Source: Blastobasis lacticolella
Taxonomy: Eukaryota; Arthropoda; Insecta; Lepidoptera; Blastobasidae
Direction of reading: 5' to 3'
Length of the DNA: 64,000 bases
Assembly: GCA_905147135.1 (NCBI GenBank)
Contig: LR990041.1
Location: forward strand, 16,801,907-16,865,906
Position numbers and translations under genes: made by a program. Position 1 is the first letter of the stretch. Each line of letters starts with the position of its first letter. The notes under the pieces are model-generated. The model was not told where the DNA came from. It searched no databases and worked only from the letters and a program-made list of their open reading frames with translations. Of this stretch, positions 1 through 11,046 are shown one piece after another.

Positions 1-213
1 GACCAAGTGCTCGCGGGGATCCTATGCGCGCTTACGACACGACACATTATTTTTGAATTATGCGCATTAACGGTCACCGCTTGGCTTAGGTGCTCCGACC
101 TCTATGAGTGTAGATAAAAATCATTTTCGGTTTATTATGTGAGATTTCACAGTTCGATTTAAGTTATTAAGTATACCATGAAGCAATGAAGTAGTAATAT
201 CGGAATGACTCAC

Positions 214-3200
214 CACTTTTGGCTGTGTCAGGGAACCATAAGATGTCTTCGTGAACTCCTTTGTTGGTCTTGTATGTGACCGGCACAAACCAGCGGTAGC
301 TACCGAAAGCAAAAGTGGTTAAATTAACTTAGTGTCGGTAGAGGTGAAATCCTTAAATAAAAAATATTTAAAGTGGCACTTGAACTAAAGTACTTACTTG
401 AATTCAGAGTCATTCGGATATTTGACATTTGGATCCAGCAGGAATCTCTTCTGACTAATGGTGTAAGTGTTATCATTAGCTCCTTTCGAGACCTCCAGCA
501 CAGGATAACCCATTTGCCTCGTCCACGTGTCCATAATGTAACTAAAAAAATTGTTTCGTTTACTTTATTATTTACTTATTGGATGAAAAGTCGTTGTGTC
601 ACTTTTTATATATTTTGTCCAGCGCGACTTTGTTCGCGTGGTGTCCTACCCCTACCCTATCCTACTCTTTTATTCTTTCATACAAATATTGTCCTGACAA
701 ATGCTAGCCCACATCAATATAGCCAAATAGGTGCTGCCGTTCTGAAAGTATGCGCGATACAATTGGCAAATTGTTTTTTTGTAATATGTATAGGTAGATA
801 GGGTACAGATCTACACCGCAGAGAGAGAGCGATAGTCTCTAATGCATCGTAAAAGAAACAAGTGGATCAGAGACAAGACAAAGCTGACCATGGAGGGGAA
901 ACCTCGTGCTAACACCTGCGGGAGAGGCATACCGACCACCGATAAGGTGGACCGCTGGGATTCGCCAACAAGCGAAACAAGAATCAATTGGCTGTATCCG
1001 AATAATTAAAAGCCGGTACACACACAGACAGGCGTAAAAGCGTGGATACACTATGAACTGATAAAATTATGATGATTATTCAAAACAAACCTTATATTTA
1101 AATTGGGGTTACTCTTCTTGAAATAAGGCTCGAGGCAGGCCAGCAGATCCTTGGTCACAGTGTTGCCGAACTCGAATTTCTTCAAGTAGTCTGAGACGCC
1201 GCGTCTGAAGTTTTCGGCGCCCGTAAAATCCTCCAACATACGCAGTATAGAGGATCCCTGGAAAAGAATATTTACGGGTACTTAGCTACACACCGCTTGC
1301 TGAGTCGCGGTTTCTATTCCAACACGAATCGGTTCCATCGACCACCAGTTCGTCTGGAGATATGGTCGGCCCAGTTCCCCTTCAGCGCACTGATCCTACA
1401 CGCGTGTAGGACGTCCTATGGCAGTGAATGGATGAAGATCGTTCAAAACAGGATATAGTGGTGCTCTTTGGGGAGGCCTATATTCAGCTGTGGACGGCAA
1501 TAGGCTGATCGATCGTTCGAGGGTAAACCCAGACTCATAAAGGGGTTTAGTCTTAATTAAGCATTACCGTGTGGTATCCGGCATTATGGGTGTCGTGTAG
1601 GAGAAGACCAGCTAAGACCTCCGTCTCATAAAATGATCAGCATCGTGTTCTGTTGTGTATTTTCAACATCGCTATCTCCTATCCACTTGTCATTCGCGGA
1701 GATGGGAAAGCCCTCTATCTAATGTGGGAGACGCTCAAGTCCAGCAGCGGTCTATTGAAATGCTTCCATGAACCGTGAATTGGTTTACAAATAGCAGTTT
1801 CTAGGTGACATGCTTACCTTAGAATATGTGATAGTGTCAAATATCGAGGTGATCTCGTCCGGAGTAGAGACTACTTGTACTATTGGGTGGCTTGAGAGCT
1901 TTGCGTCTGTCACCAACACTACGTGCAGGGTTTTAATCAGGAACTGGTCCAGCTGTAAAAATGTGGCGATTTAATACAACTACTGTACTGGAAAAAAACA
2001 TCGTCCATTTGTACTGGAACTCCGTCAGGAGGCTCGGAAGGAGGGTAGATTTGCGTAGTTATTGTTGCTTTCGTTAGATTTACATAAACATGAAAACCGT
2101 ATCAGACTAGTGTAGCAAATGCAATGGAAGGATCTGGAGTAGGCCTATTTATTTTATTTATTTTATTTTATTTAACATTTATTGTGCACAATAAATAGTA
2201 TACAAAATAGACATACAGAAAAAATCACAACAGGTACAGCTTATTTCTAAAGAAATATGTTTTGACATACCGTTTATAGGCACAAAGTAAATACATAAAC
2301 ACCTATTGTATAATTATAATGCTTTGACGTATAAAATAACTAGGTAAATAAACGTAGGGAGAGTTAAATGTCTTACCATTGTCCAAGAAGGCTCAATAGC
2401 ATTCAATGCTTTTACTTGCATATATGATGCAAAACCTTCGTTCAGCCATAGTTCGTCCCACCATTTTACAGTCACTGAAATGAGTATGAGACATAGGTAA
2501 TTTAATTTTCGTCATGTAGATAAATTAAAGTCGGTTTTACACGATGTTCGCAGAAAGTGAACACCGCCCACTTTGACTACATTATGCACATATTCACAAT
2601 TAAAGAGGTTTGATTAGTGGCCTATGTCCCAACAGCCGTTTTGTACATTTTTCAAAATAATATTCGCACATTTAACCCACACTGAAAGTTACAAGTAATT
2701 CGGGCGATAAAGCCTACCATGCTTCTCATAGACCTCTCATTTTTTCCCTTATCCCTTTTATTTTTGTCATTATATTGCAATTCTTAAAGCGTTGAGTGGG
2801 TTTGTCTGTTTCCCCGATTATACAGTCGAAGAAACAGAAGACTACACAGGGATGTGTCAGTATTCTTTTTGTTTAACTGTACCTACAGTATTGATATACA
2901 CAATCATAACCCCTAGATAACCCTAAAAGACAAGACTTATAAAATAATCACAAAAAAGTGTTTTCTGTTAGCACTGTGACTACATACCTAAGTTTCCAAA
3001 CCACATGTGTGCTAACTCATGCGCAATTGTATTTGCCACTGCAATCTTGTTCTGAGATGAAGCCTCCATGGGGTCAATTAGAAATGATGTTTCTCTATAT
3101 GTGATCAAGCCCCAATGCTCGGTAGCACCAGATATGTAATCTGGGATAGCAATCATATCTGCAATTAAAATAATATAATTAGTAACATCAACTGCTTGTG

Positions 3201-4965
3201 ACATTCCACTGCTGGAGCCCTCTCCTCATTTGACAAGAAAGAATTTTGTGAATATCTCAATGCTTGGCAGGTGGATCCAAAGATAAATCTGATAAGGAAG
3301 GTGTCGGCGCCATATTCTATTCCGTGGAATTAAATATGATGTACAAACAAATCTTTGACAGTGACCTCAAAATACGACTGCAGACTGTTTGACAAAAACA
3401 GGCACTTTGTAAATAGAAATACCTATCTATACCTACTTCCCTACCTATTTTCCTATCCATTTTTATTTTATACCCCCAAGGAGAACAGAAGGGTGTTATA
3501 AGTTTGAAGTGTGCATCTGTTTTCCTCTTTGTGGCATCTTAGCTCCTGCATGCATGGACCCATTTGGATGCAATATTTACTTAAAAGCTAGTTTAATTGT
3601 AATGGTCCTTAGCTTTGTTTCATTAAAATCGGTTAAGTAGTTTAGAAAACATTTAAGTATGTATATGTAAACTTAGTGGGGGGTTGCCTGTCTTTTTCTG
3701 TCGGTTAGGTTATCTGCATATAGAAACACCTAGATTTACTTACCTTATTCTAACAAATAAATGTGTAAATGTAGATATAGTCAAATATTTTAGTTAAACA
3801 CAAAATACTTACCTAATTTCGGAAGAGGAAATGGAACATCATAGTATTTGATATAAAACTCAGTTGCTCTCCTTCCTATGTCTTGAGCAAACTCAATTTT
3901 ATGCATTTCATCTTTTTGTGCAAAAGACCTGAGTGTGAAATTCTTACCAATGCCATGAGCATTGATTTCATGTTCAATGAAATTAAAATCACAAATTACA
4001 AAGCAAGCAAGGTATGTTGACATCGGCACACTTGTGGCGTAAGTAACAGACTCTGTGTTACTACTTTCATTAGCAGTTTTCGATATTTCCTAAAATAAAA
4101 TGTAAATGATAAGATTTATTGTTTTATACTTAATAGTCGCTTAATATTTAAGTAATAAAATGTTAGCTGTGTTCATTTTTTTATTTAGTTTTACCTGCTT
4201 AGTTAGAAGTTATCTTACATTCATGTTAGAGAGTGCCACAAGATTTGCCGGCTTCACCAAAGTTATGTCGAATGTAGCTTTGAAATCCGGTTCATCAAAA
4301 CAGGGGAATGCTTGCCTAGCATACGTAGGTTGAAACTTGCTTGCAACCATAGTACTATGAAAAGAAAATAAAAATATAATCTATTGCACAATAGGCAGGT
4401 ACATACAGGTAGATGCCTAGCTTGTATGGTAATTAAAGATTGATTGGTTGATTAGTTCTCTTCCTATTGGTAAATAGGAAGAGAACTAATCAACTTTAGC
4501 CATAATGTAGAAACCACTAAACAGTACCATTACCTTAATGCTTAAAGTGCTTATAAGTAAATTAATACATCTTGGACTAAATTACCTATTGTCTTTCAAC
4601 CTCGAAGAATAGAATCCTACAAGGTTACGTGTTAAATCGCCACTATATTCGATCTTTATTTCATAGATTCCAGAAGCAATAACATTTTCAAAATGTATCA
4701 AAAGTTGCTCTAACTGGTTGATTTCTGCAAACTTAGATACCGGCACTTCTTCTTCGTTTTTGTACACTTTAACACTATGAATATCTAGAAAATGCGAATG
4801 TAGAGCCAAGTAGTTTTTGTCATCTTTCACATTGACCCTAATCTTAACGTTTCCTTTGAAAGTGTTGGCTTTGAAATCAGGCTGGAGGGTCAGATTATAA
4901 TTAGAAGGGCGTACTAAACTAGATAATCTTTCAGATAGTTTCACTTTTAATGGAGGATTTTCCAT
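214..4965 (-). CDS. M1-family zinc aminopeptidase, short-start isoform (3' end beyond window)
   Basis: Removes N-terminal residues from peptides with a zinc-dependent gluzincin active site. Exons on the minus strand: 4965-4586, 4354-4219, 4089-3813, 3158-2988, 2474-2377, 1952-1818, 1257-1091, 541-398 and 299-214; every join keeps frame with GT-AG ends. Visible signatures in order are [14 protein letters not shown], a GAMEN-like GATEH (3129-3115), HELAH (3021-3007), the third zinc ligand Glu (2439-2437) 18 residues later, and the catalytic Tyr in TITYSKG (1826-1824). The start at 4965 has a strong ACC-ATG-G context and no signal peptide, predicting a soluble enzyme; the frame stays open to 5220, so a longer N-terminus is possible. 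About 530 residues are in the window; M1 enzymes usually have 850-1,000, so the C-terminal helical domain lies to the left. The phrase TPDEI-SIFD-ITYSKG resembles the APN/glutamyl-aminopeptidase branch. Exact subfamily is uncertain. Confidence 0.9.
2377..2474 (-). CDS. M1 aminopeptidase exon with the third zinc ligand
   Basis: Encodes [18 protein letters not shown], continuing straight from GNL at the end of the 3158-2988 exon. The Glu of LWLNEGFA (2439-2437) is exactly 18 residues after HELAH, completing HEXXH-X18-E. The acceptor is atttcag and the donor ATG|GTAAGA. Confidence 0.92.
2988..3158 (-). CDS. M1 aminopeptidase catalytic exon (GATEH and HELAH)
   Basis: Carries the exopeptidase motif and the first two zinc ligands. 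The usual GAMEN sequence reads GATEH here: the Glu that binds the substrate amino group is kept, while Met and Asn are replaced. [11 protein letters not shown] supplies two His ligands and the catalytic Glu. It enters after one codon base and leaves after one, with donor G|GTATGT. Confidence 0.92.
4448..4493. repeat. Perfect 20-bp intronic hairpin beside the alternative-exon junction
   Basis: Arms 4448-4467 and 4474-4493 are exact reverse complements separated by 6 bases. The hairpin sits in the 231-base intron between the soluble-version exon (ends 4586) and the first shared exon (starts 4354), so it would fold in the pre-mRNA. It may be a degenerate MITE or a splicing element; the sequence alone does not tell. 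Confidence 0.8.
4586..4965 (-). CDS. Alternative N-terminal exon of the M1 aminopeptidase, soluble version
   Basis: Encodes the first beta domain, opening [14 protein letters not shown] and then the family pattern [13 protein letters not shown], ending [10 protein letters not shown]. The donor reads AG|GTAAT and the exon ends after two bases of a codon; the shared exon at 4354 supplies the third base (Ser). No polypyrimidine-AG acceptor is apparent just upstream of the ATG, so this looks like a first exon with its own promoter inside the intron of the longer transcript. It is clearly homologous to the exon at 6638-6277. Confidence 0.8.
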
Positions 4966-5180
4966 GGTGTAACATAAATTAACAATTTTCAATAGGCCAC
5001 AACGTAACGTTTTCCTGTTTTCCACTAAGACGTTAAACAGTTTATTACTGTAACTATACATAGAATAATGTAACAGTAAAGGATATATCCACGCTGAATT
5101 TACACAATCACAAATTGTAGACGGCAAGTTAGTCAAAGATGTGACAAAAACAGACTCTTTGCCGCCGCCGCCTGCCGCCA

Positions 5181-5195
5181 GCTGACTGACTGACA
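5181..5195 (-). promoter_or_regulatory. Possible initiator cluster for the short M1 isoform
   Basis: The minus strand reads TGTCAGTCAGTCAGC, overlapping copies of the arthropod initiator TCAGT, about 220 bases upstream of the ATG at 4965. No TATA box is visible at the right distance. Short motifs like this are common by chance. Confidence 0.25.
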
Positions 5196-5222
5196 CTTGA
5201 GTTGACAGTGACAGTGACATTT

Positions 5223-6276
5223 GCTTTTTTTTCTTGGCTTGGCTTTGGCATCAGAACCCATCAGCCAACAACAAAACAACTCCGTAAAATATCACGACGC
5301 GTCGTGACCGACGCGTCGGTTTTCTGTCTAATAGGTACATTTTTAAACCCTATCTTTGCATGTTTTGGCTTGATCCAAGTTCTTTGGTTTTTAGTGGCTG
5401 CCAAACTGTTGCCAACAGAGCGACAATCCAAGGTCAACGAAAATTTGCCAACAAATATTTGACTTCAATTATTTAAATTGTTACTTTGTCGATTACGTAT
5501 TATCGATTTAATAGTTTTAGTTTTTTGCAATGGAACTTTGTTAGCAACTGAACCATGTAATCGATGATACTGTAGGTACCTAAAGGTAATAATTTGAATG
5601 AAAGTTTCATCCCGCTATTAAACTTTATCGCTTCGACAGAGCACTATAGGTAGTTAATTATGGTTTCAAACTTTGGGCGCTTTGAGTCTTTATTTTTTAT
5701 GCATTTTATTATATGTAATGCTGATGTAAGTAAGTAAAGATGGTGACAGACCTGCGCGATTATATCGGCTTATAACGGTTTTTTATACCTTTTAGAAATA
5801 TCCTTAAAACTTTGTACAAATACGTTATATAACCTACAAAGAGGTAGGATTTTCTGAGGTTTTTTGCAATTTATTTAAACAGTAATGAACTTGGAAAATT
5901 TATTGCACACTATTCGATTTACGCTACAAACATAAATTAAACTCACCATTAACTTAAAAATCCAAAGCACCTAGGGCTAGTAAAATAATTATTGTAACTC
6001 AAAATTTTTTCGCCGATTACTCAAAATTAGATTTTCGAAGTTATGCTTTTATTATTAGAGCGGCATATGTGTGTCACATGTACCTAGCTGTAGTGTGTGA
6101 TGTATTAAGGCTGTGTAGGCAACTACCTATACAGTTGAAATTAATTAAAAAGGACATTGTTACAGTGAGTTGTTAGTTTGCCGTTCGTGTAATTTTGATT
6201 GAAAGAAAGTTTACCTATTACGGGAAGAATGCGTTAGGTTTAGGTACTAAAGAAACATTATTGAAAAGGTACTCAC
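5223..6276. other. Intron or upstream DNA between the two alternative M1 exons; nothing recognised
   Basis: AT-rich, with no long open frame, no repeat shared with the rest of the window and no convincing exon on either strand. If the short isoform has its own promoter, its upstream elements should lie here. Confidence 0.5.
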
Positions 6277-6638
6277 TTTCCATTTTTTAAAGTACTAGCA
6301 TATATTCCGACAAATCCTCGATCTAGTTTCCCACTGTATCGTATTTGAAGATGATACATTCCTAATTTCAATTCCGACGCCATGTTTACGTAAAGAAACT
6401 CTCTTTTGTCAAAAGAATTTTCAATTTTTTTCACTTGAAAATTATCTCTTTGATTATTTGTAACTATAGCAGAATGGATAGTCAAGTTTTGAGAGTGCAA
6501 TACAATTCTTCGAGTTCGTACTAAAATTTTAAACGATACAATGACTTCGCCCTTAAGAACTTTCTTGTCAAAGTCTGGATGTAGTACAAGTTTGTAGTTT
6601 TCTGGTATTATGTGCCTTGGTAATCTGTAATTGACGTC
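6277..6638 (-). CDS. Alternative N-terminal exon of the M1 aminopeptidase, membrane version
   Basis: The acceptor is catttacag|GAC and the donor AA|GTGAGT. The exon starts in phase 0, matching the end of exon 9750-9553, and ends after two codon bases, so it joins the shared exon at 4354 in frame (Asn). The product carries the same beta-domain landmarks as the 4965-4586 exon: IPENYKLVLHPDF, LHSQNLTIHS and GMYHLQIRYSGKL, ending VGIYASTLKNG. Because both versions fill the same place in the protein, they should be used alternatively. A less likely reading is that this is the remnant of a separate paralogue whose later exons are lost. Confidence 0.8.
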
Positions 6639-7209
6639 CTGTAAATGAAAGAAATCATCGTATTAATCCATGAAATAAACATAGCTACCTACATAAATTC
6701 ATAATGTCACGCCTTTTCCCCGAAGTACCTAGATAAAATATAAGGACCTAGTAAAAACGTAGGTACCAAAAATACGTTTTAATAGCAAAACGCAAAACTA
6801 GAGCACGTAGCACAGAAATCTAACTAAATTGATTTTTTTAAGTATTATCCACAGAAACATAAAGAAGATAATAGGTACTTTTGTCATTTTCTGTTGAAAC
6901 GAACATTACCTACTACTATTACTACACTATACGCGATATCAAGAAATTCTAACTCCATTTAATAGTCACTTGTGGGAGCTAGCACTAACCAAATTTTACC
7001 CCATTAGTGGACGCTGTAAGAACCTATATCTACGTTTTTTTTTCTACAAGTTTGCACAAAATTTGTGTGTACCTTCGTGGTAGCACACGAGTAAAGCTCT
7101 CCAAAACGGGTACCATATGTTGCGCGATAATAATGTAGGCACTCCTTTCAACACACAGCTGCGCATGATTCCCCTTTCTGCAGCAACCACGCCATTCGCC
7201 GTTTATATT

Positions 7210-7400
7210 TAAACTAGTGGACCCGGCGCTACTTCGTTAGCGTACACCTACTTTACCCTACCTACCCATTTCTTTGTTCCTTTTGAATCACTCTATCAAT
7301 TGTTGAAAACCGCATTAAAATCGGTTGCGTAGTTAGAAGATGCGTAGGGACAGAACGGCGGAAAGCGACTTTGTATAGATGTGCCTACCTAACAATCTCA
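7210..7400 (+). mobile_element. Interspersed repeat opening ctagtggaccc (family E)
   Basis: Starts ctagtggacccggcg-acttcg and ends in a tract resembling gggacagaacggcgg-aa. Related copies are at 45733-46140 (interrupted), 48480-48640 (reverse), 48740-48895, and as short pieces near 610-690 and 17854-17950. It lies in the intron between the membrane-anchor exon and the 6638 exon. Confidence 0.6.
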
Positions 7401-7729
7401 TAATTTCATTGGTTGTAAATCTCATTAGACATTGTAAACATTAGACATCTCTGATTGGAGGATACAGAAACGCAAACATCTTACTTGCATTTCTGCGATA
7501 ATATCGCAGCTGCGTCTAAAATCGCATAAGTCTTATTGTAAGGACCATTTCATTGATATAGTGTAGAGGTAGGTAGGTACCATAGGAGCGTAGCGAGGCA
7601 GAGAAATATACTTTTAATAAGCAAAATCGATTTAAGTTATTAACGAAAAACCCAGATCCAAGATTGGAATGGCCGCCATATCCTACAAAGTACGAAACCC
7701 CGAAAAATCTACTCTACAATACATGATTC

Positions 7730-7786
7730 AACTAATTAGTTGACCCCCCGACAATATGGAGTATCTAAGGGGTCAGCTAATTAGTT
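7730..7786. repeat. Short inverted repeat (18-bp arms), MITE-like
   Basis: Arms 7730-7747 and 7769-7786 pair with one mismatch and begin aactaattag. A diverged relative with the same arm sequence lies at about 43081-43160, so this is a dispersed element. Confidence 0.6.
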
Positions 7787-7813
7787 ATATGAGTGTACCT
7801 ACCATAAACATAT

Positions 7814-8105
7814 TTTATCTACACTCATAGCGTAAACAGTCGTTTCAGGGTACAGTTTTTTCACACCAGCGTATAAAATTTTAAAAAATTACTTTTCAAT
7901 ACAGCATTTTCCATACTATTTTCATTACAGCTGTATCGAAATAATAGTTTATCTACATTCATAGCGTAATGTTCCAATCACATATTCGAAAACAGTCGTT
8001 AAAGGGTACACTTTTTTCTCGCCAGTCTATAAAATTAAAAAAAAATACTTAACGATACAGCATTTCCCATACTATTTTCATTCACAGATGTATCGAAAAA
8101 TAACT
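7814..8105. repeat. Tandem duplication, two diverged copies of about 134-158 bp
   Basis: Copy 1 (7814-7947) and copy 2 (7948-8105) both begin tttatctaca-tcatagcgtaa and both end with a ctatttteatt-like tract followed by a tgtatcgaaa tract. The second copy has roughly 24 extra bases near its start. No coding potential. Confidence 0.7.
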
Positions 8106-8668
8106 TTTAATCATTATGCAAACCTATTATTTTTTCATTTTTTGTCGGGCGCCGAGACACAGCGAAACGTAGGCTGAATACCTAGATGTCTTTAACAAAT
8201 TCAATTAAAATTAAAATTTTCTTTTTTATATTTCTGTGTACTTATTTTCCCGCTAAACAGAATATTTTTTCTAATTGTTGTAATTTGTGTTTGTGTGTGT
8301 GATAAATGTGAAAGTAGTGAAGTGATTTCCCCGCCGCTTGATATCCTCGACGCGTAGATACTACAGAACTGACTCGCAGCTTACTTCCAGCAAAGTTGAG
8401 AAAATTATAGGTACGATATTTATACATAAAAATATGAGTATAGATAAAGTACTGTATGCAACTGCATATAATTAGGTATTAAAACACTCGTGTTAAACAG
8501 ACACTCATGTTTTAATACCCCCCTTTATATGACAGTTGCATAAACTACTATTATGTACAGTAATGTCATAATGTTCCAATCAGCGTTTCATCTTTAAAGT
8601 CCCGTAGTTATTAGGGTTGATGAGGTTTCCTCTTAATTATCCTCATAGTGCGGAAATTCCTCATCATA

Positions 8669-9052
8669 TTAGCCAGAAGACGCCCACTGCTGGCCAAAGG
8701 CCTCCCTCAGAAAATTTTCACAAAGGCCGGTACTGTGGTGCCTTTCGCATCCAGCTGGTACCTGCGATCTTTGCCAGGTCGTCGGTCCACCTTGTGGGAG
8801 GCCACGCTGCGTCTTCCGCCACTTGAGAACTTTACTGCCCCATCGGCCATCTGTTCTTTGAGCTATGTGCCCTGCCCACTGCCACTTCAGTCTGGCAATC
8901 CTTAGAGCTATATCGGTGACCTTGGTTCGCTTGTGGATCTTCTCATTTCTGATTCGATCGCGCAACGAGACTCCGAGCATAGCCCTTTCCATTGCCCTAT
9001 GGGTAACAGTGAGTTTTCTTATAAGGCCCACAGTGTGAACTATTAACCACAC
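8669..9052 (-). mobile_element. RTE-type LINE, 3' end of the reverse-transcriptase ORF
   Basis: The minus-strand translation reads GLIRKLTVTHRAMERAML, then GVSLRDRIRNEKI, then LKWQWAGHIAQRTDGRWG, the conserved tail of endonuclease/reverse-transcriptase ORFs abundant in Lepidoptera. Frameshifted near the end and truncated at 5'. Same family as 59440-60060 and 31063-31185. It lies in the intron downstream of the membrane-anchor exon. Confidence 0.8.
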
Positions 9053-9169
9053 AGATATTCAAACACCATGTTTAAATGCTCTTTTTTTCTGTAATTTTTT
9101 TTATAAAATAAATATTTGTCTTGATTGTGTCTAATACCCCCTTTCATATTCGAGTTGCTTATAGTTACT

Positions 9170-9478
9170 AGCAAGCGGGCCACCTGATGGGAAGTGCTCA
9201 CCACTGCCTTAAGACATTAGCAACACCAGAGTATCGCCAATGCGTTGCCCACCTCTATAACACGTTGCTCTGGCAGCAAAAAGGCAAATGCCCCTCCACT
9301 ACCAAAGCCACGGTTCCCCAAATCCCGACCCCATGGAGCACTAAAGACCTTACTCACCGGCAGAAACACAATACTATTTAAAAAAGTATTGTTTAGCTGC
9401 GGTATTCTGTAAGGTGGAGGTAATTGCCCAGTTGAGCGGCTTTAATTTGAATGGGATACCCCGCTATGCCATACCTCT
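9170..9478 (+). mobile_element. Interspersed repeat family A, full-looking copy
   Basis: Runs from gcaagcgggccacctgatgg to a tail containing a cccagttgagcgg segment. Four copies occur in the window (here, 11398-11620, 15313-15585, 20198-20482) on both strands. Short open frames inside it are not genes. It resembles the 3' end of a non-autonomous retroelement. Confidence 0.7.
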
Positions 9479-9552
9479 TTTAAACTACTACTATTTTAAA
9501 ATACCTAAGTAGATACATATTTTTTACAGATTGAAATTAAAAAAGGAATTAC

Positions 9553-9750
9553 CGTAGGTTTCTTATGTGTCGTATGTCTGGGCCAATGATAGGTCTGAAT
9601 AATTTTAGTTTCTTCATTGGCGGTAACCATTAATTTGGACGAGGGCTTCCTGAGGGCCAGGATCAATGTAGAAATAGAGAAACTGATCACGCAAATTATC
9701 AAAAAAATTGTAAGCTTGTGTTCTCGAATCCATTTTAGTGTAGATTTCAT
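9553..9750 (-). CDS. First coding exon of the membrane-anchored M1 isoform (type II signal anchor)
   Basis: Encodes 66 residues. A short basic N-terminus (MKSTLKWIREHK) is followed by a hydrophobic stretch at about residues 13-33 and then a polar stalk. This is the cytoplasm-in, catalytic-domain-out layout of APN- and glutamyl-aminopeptidase-type ectoenzymes. A TGA lies in frame 9 bases before the ATG, which fixes the start. An acceptor (cgttacag) at 9768-9767 indicates at least one non-coding exon further upstream. The donor ACG|GTAATT leaves phase 0, which fits the exon at 6638-6277. Confidence 0.75.
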
Positions 9751-9870
9751 TATCTTTCACGGCAGCCTGTAACGAAATAATTGAATGAGTATGTACCTGG
9801 GGTTTACCAAGGAGGAGCTATTATCCACCGCTCATAGAATATATTTGACGCTACCTACGTAGAGTCGTTC

Positions 9871-10230
9871 GGAGCGTCGGTGGCCGAGCGGTAGAGTATA
9901 CGACTCGTAAGGGAGAGGTACCGGGTTTGAATCCCGCTGCGGCCATATACCAATGACTCTTTTCTGAGTTATGTACATTAGCCGAATTCTAACCGATGCT
10001 CTTACGGTGTGGGCAAACATCGTGATGAAACCTGCAAATACAGGCTACTGAATTTGTAACTATGATCCAATCTGGTCAGGTTCTAATGGTAGCAGGGTCA
10101 CGGACATTTGATAGTAGTCGCTCCACTGTAATTACATGATCGCCAAATCCTGGATCATGGTCAAGGCGGACCCCGGGCCCTCGTGGTCGAGAGCACAACC
10201 GGGACAATATTTACTTTATAATTTTTATGG
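9871..10230 (+). mobile_element. SINE-B, full length, tRNA-derived, with 10-bp target duplication
   Basis: The head carries polymerase III A-box (TGGCCGAGCGG) and B-box-like sequence (ggtaccgggtttgaatccc). The anticodon-loop region ACTCGTAA resembles tRNA-Thr(CGT). A body shared by all copies follows, including tggtcaaggcggaccccggg. The decamer agagtcgttc flanks both ends (9861-9870 and 10231-10240), as expected of target-primed insertion. Confidence 0.85.
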
Positions 10231-10450
10231 AGAGTCGTTCAGGGTAACCGTACGCAGTAGGTAAGTGATCGCATTGCCTATATCTAATAATCAGGGCACG
10301 GGTTGTAGGGAGAATGTTTTTGCAAAACGTCAGTGCGCCGCACCACGCTTCGTTGCTTATTTATTTGCCAAAAACTGTTTGTCGATTGAGCCGTAATTTT
10401 TTTAGTACTTAAGTATTTGACATTTTATTTGATATTTTATTATCAAATCG

Positions 10451-11046
10451 AAGTTTAAGAAAGGCGACAAGGAAATAATGGGGAACTATAGACCAATTGC
10501 CTTGATATCCATCTTTGCAAAAATATACGAAAAAGTCATGTATTATTTAGTAGAAGATTGTCCTACTTCGTTGAAAAGAACAATTTAATTAGAGGAAAAA
10601 AGGTTTCCGTAAAAATAAAAGCACAGCCTTGGCGACATTTAAACTAATATAAACCTTTATAGATTGCATTGACGAAAAAAGGCCGTATCTGTACTCTTGG
10701 ACATAAGCAGAGCATTTGACTTTGTTTCTCACCATCATCTACTAAACAAACTTTATAAATATGGCATACGAGATCCCTCTCTTCAATGGATTGGCTCCTA
10801 CTTAGAGAATAGCACACAATGCATGGAAATAAAAAAGTACTCGCCTAATACCAAAGGCTTGGAAAAATACACATATGCCAACAAAGTGAATAAGTAAACC
10901 CCTCAAAGTAGTATCTTAGCGTCGCTATTATTTCTACTATATATTCATGACTTACCTCCAATAGTGTCGCCTCACGAATACATCCTATTCGCTGACGATG
11001 CGACGGTCATTATCAAGGATAACACCCCTGACTACGATTGTTCATA
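10451..11046 (+). pseudogene. Broken CR1/Jockey-type reverse transcriptase
   Basis: Conserved blocks follow in the right order but in shifting frames: KFKKGDKEIMGNYRPIALIS, then LLDISRAFDFVSHHHLL, then SSILASLLFLLYIHDLP, and the catalytic box ILFADDATVI near 10978-11012. Several stops and frameshifts interrupt it, and the upstream endonuclease part and the downstream tail are missing. A dead LINE fragment. Confidence 0.8.

Noticed and set aside
1..120. Another M1 exon at the left edge
   Set aside because: No acceptor followed by an in-phase open frame is visible on the minus strand; the next exon is probably outside the window.
373..801. 142-codon open frame on the plus strand
   Set aside because: It overlaps an M1 aminopeptidase exon on the opposite strand, and its product resembles no family.
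9872..9950. A tRNA gene
   Set aside because: A- and B-boxes are present, but the acceptor stem does not close and the same head recurs at many sites with a shared non-tRNA body, so it is a SINE head. The same holds for the other SINE-B and SINE-C copies.
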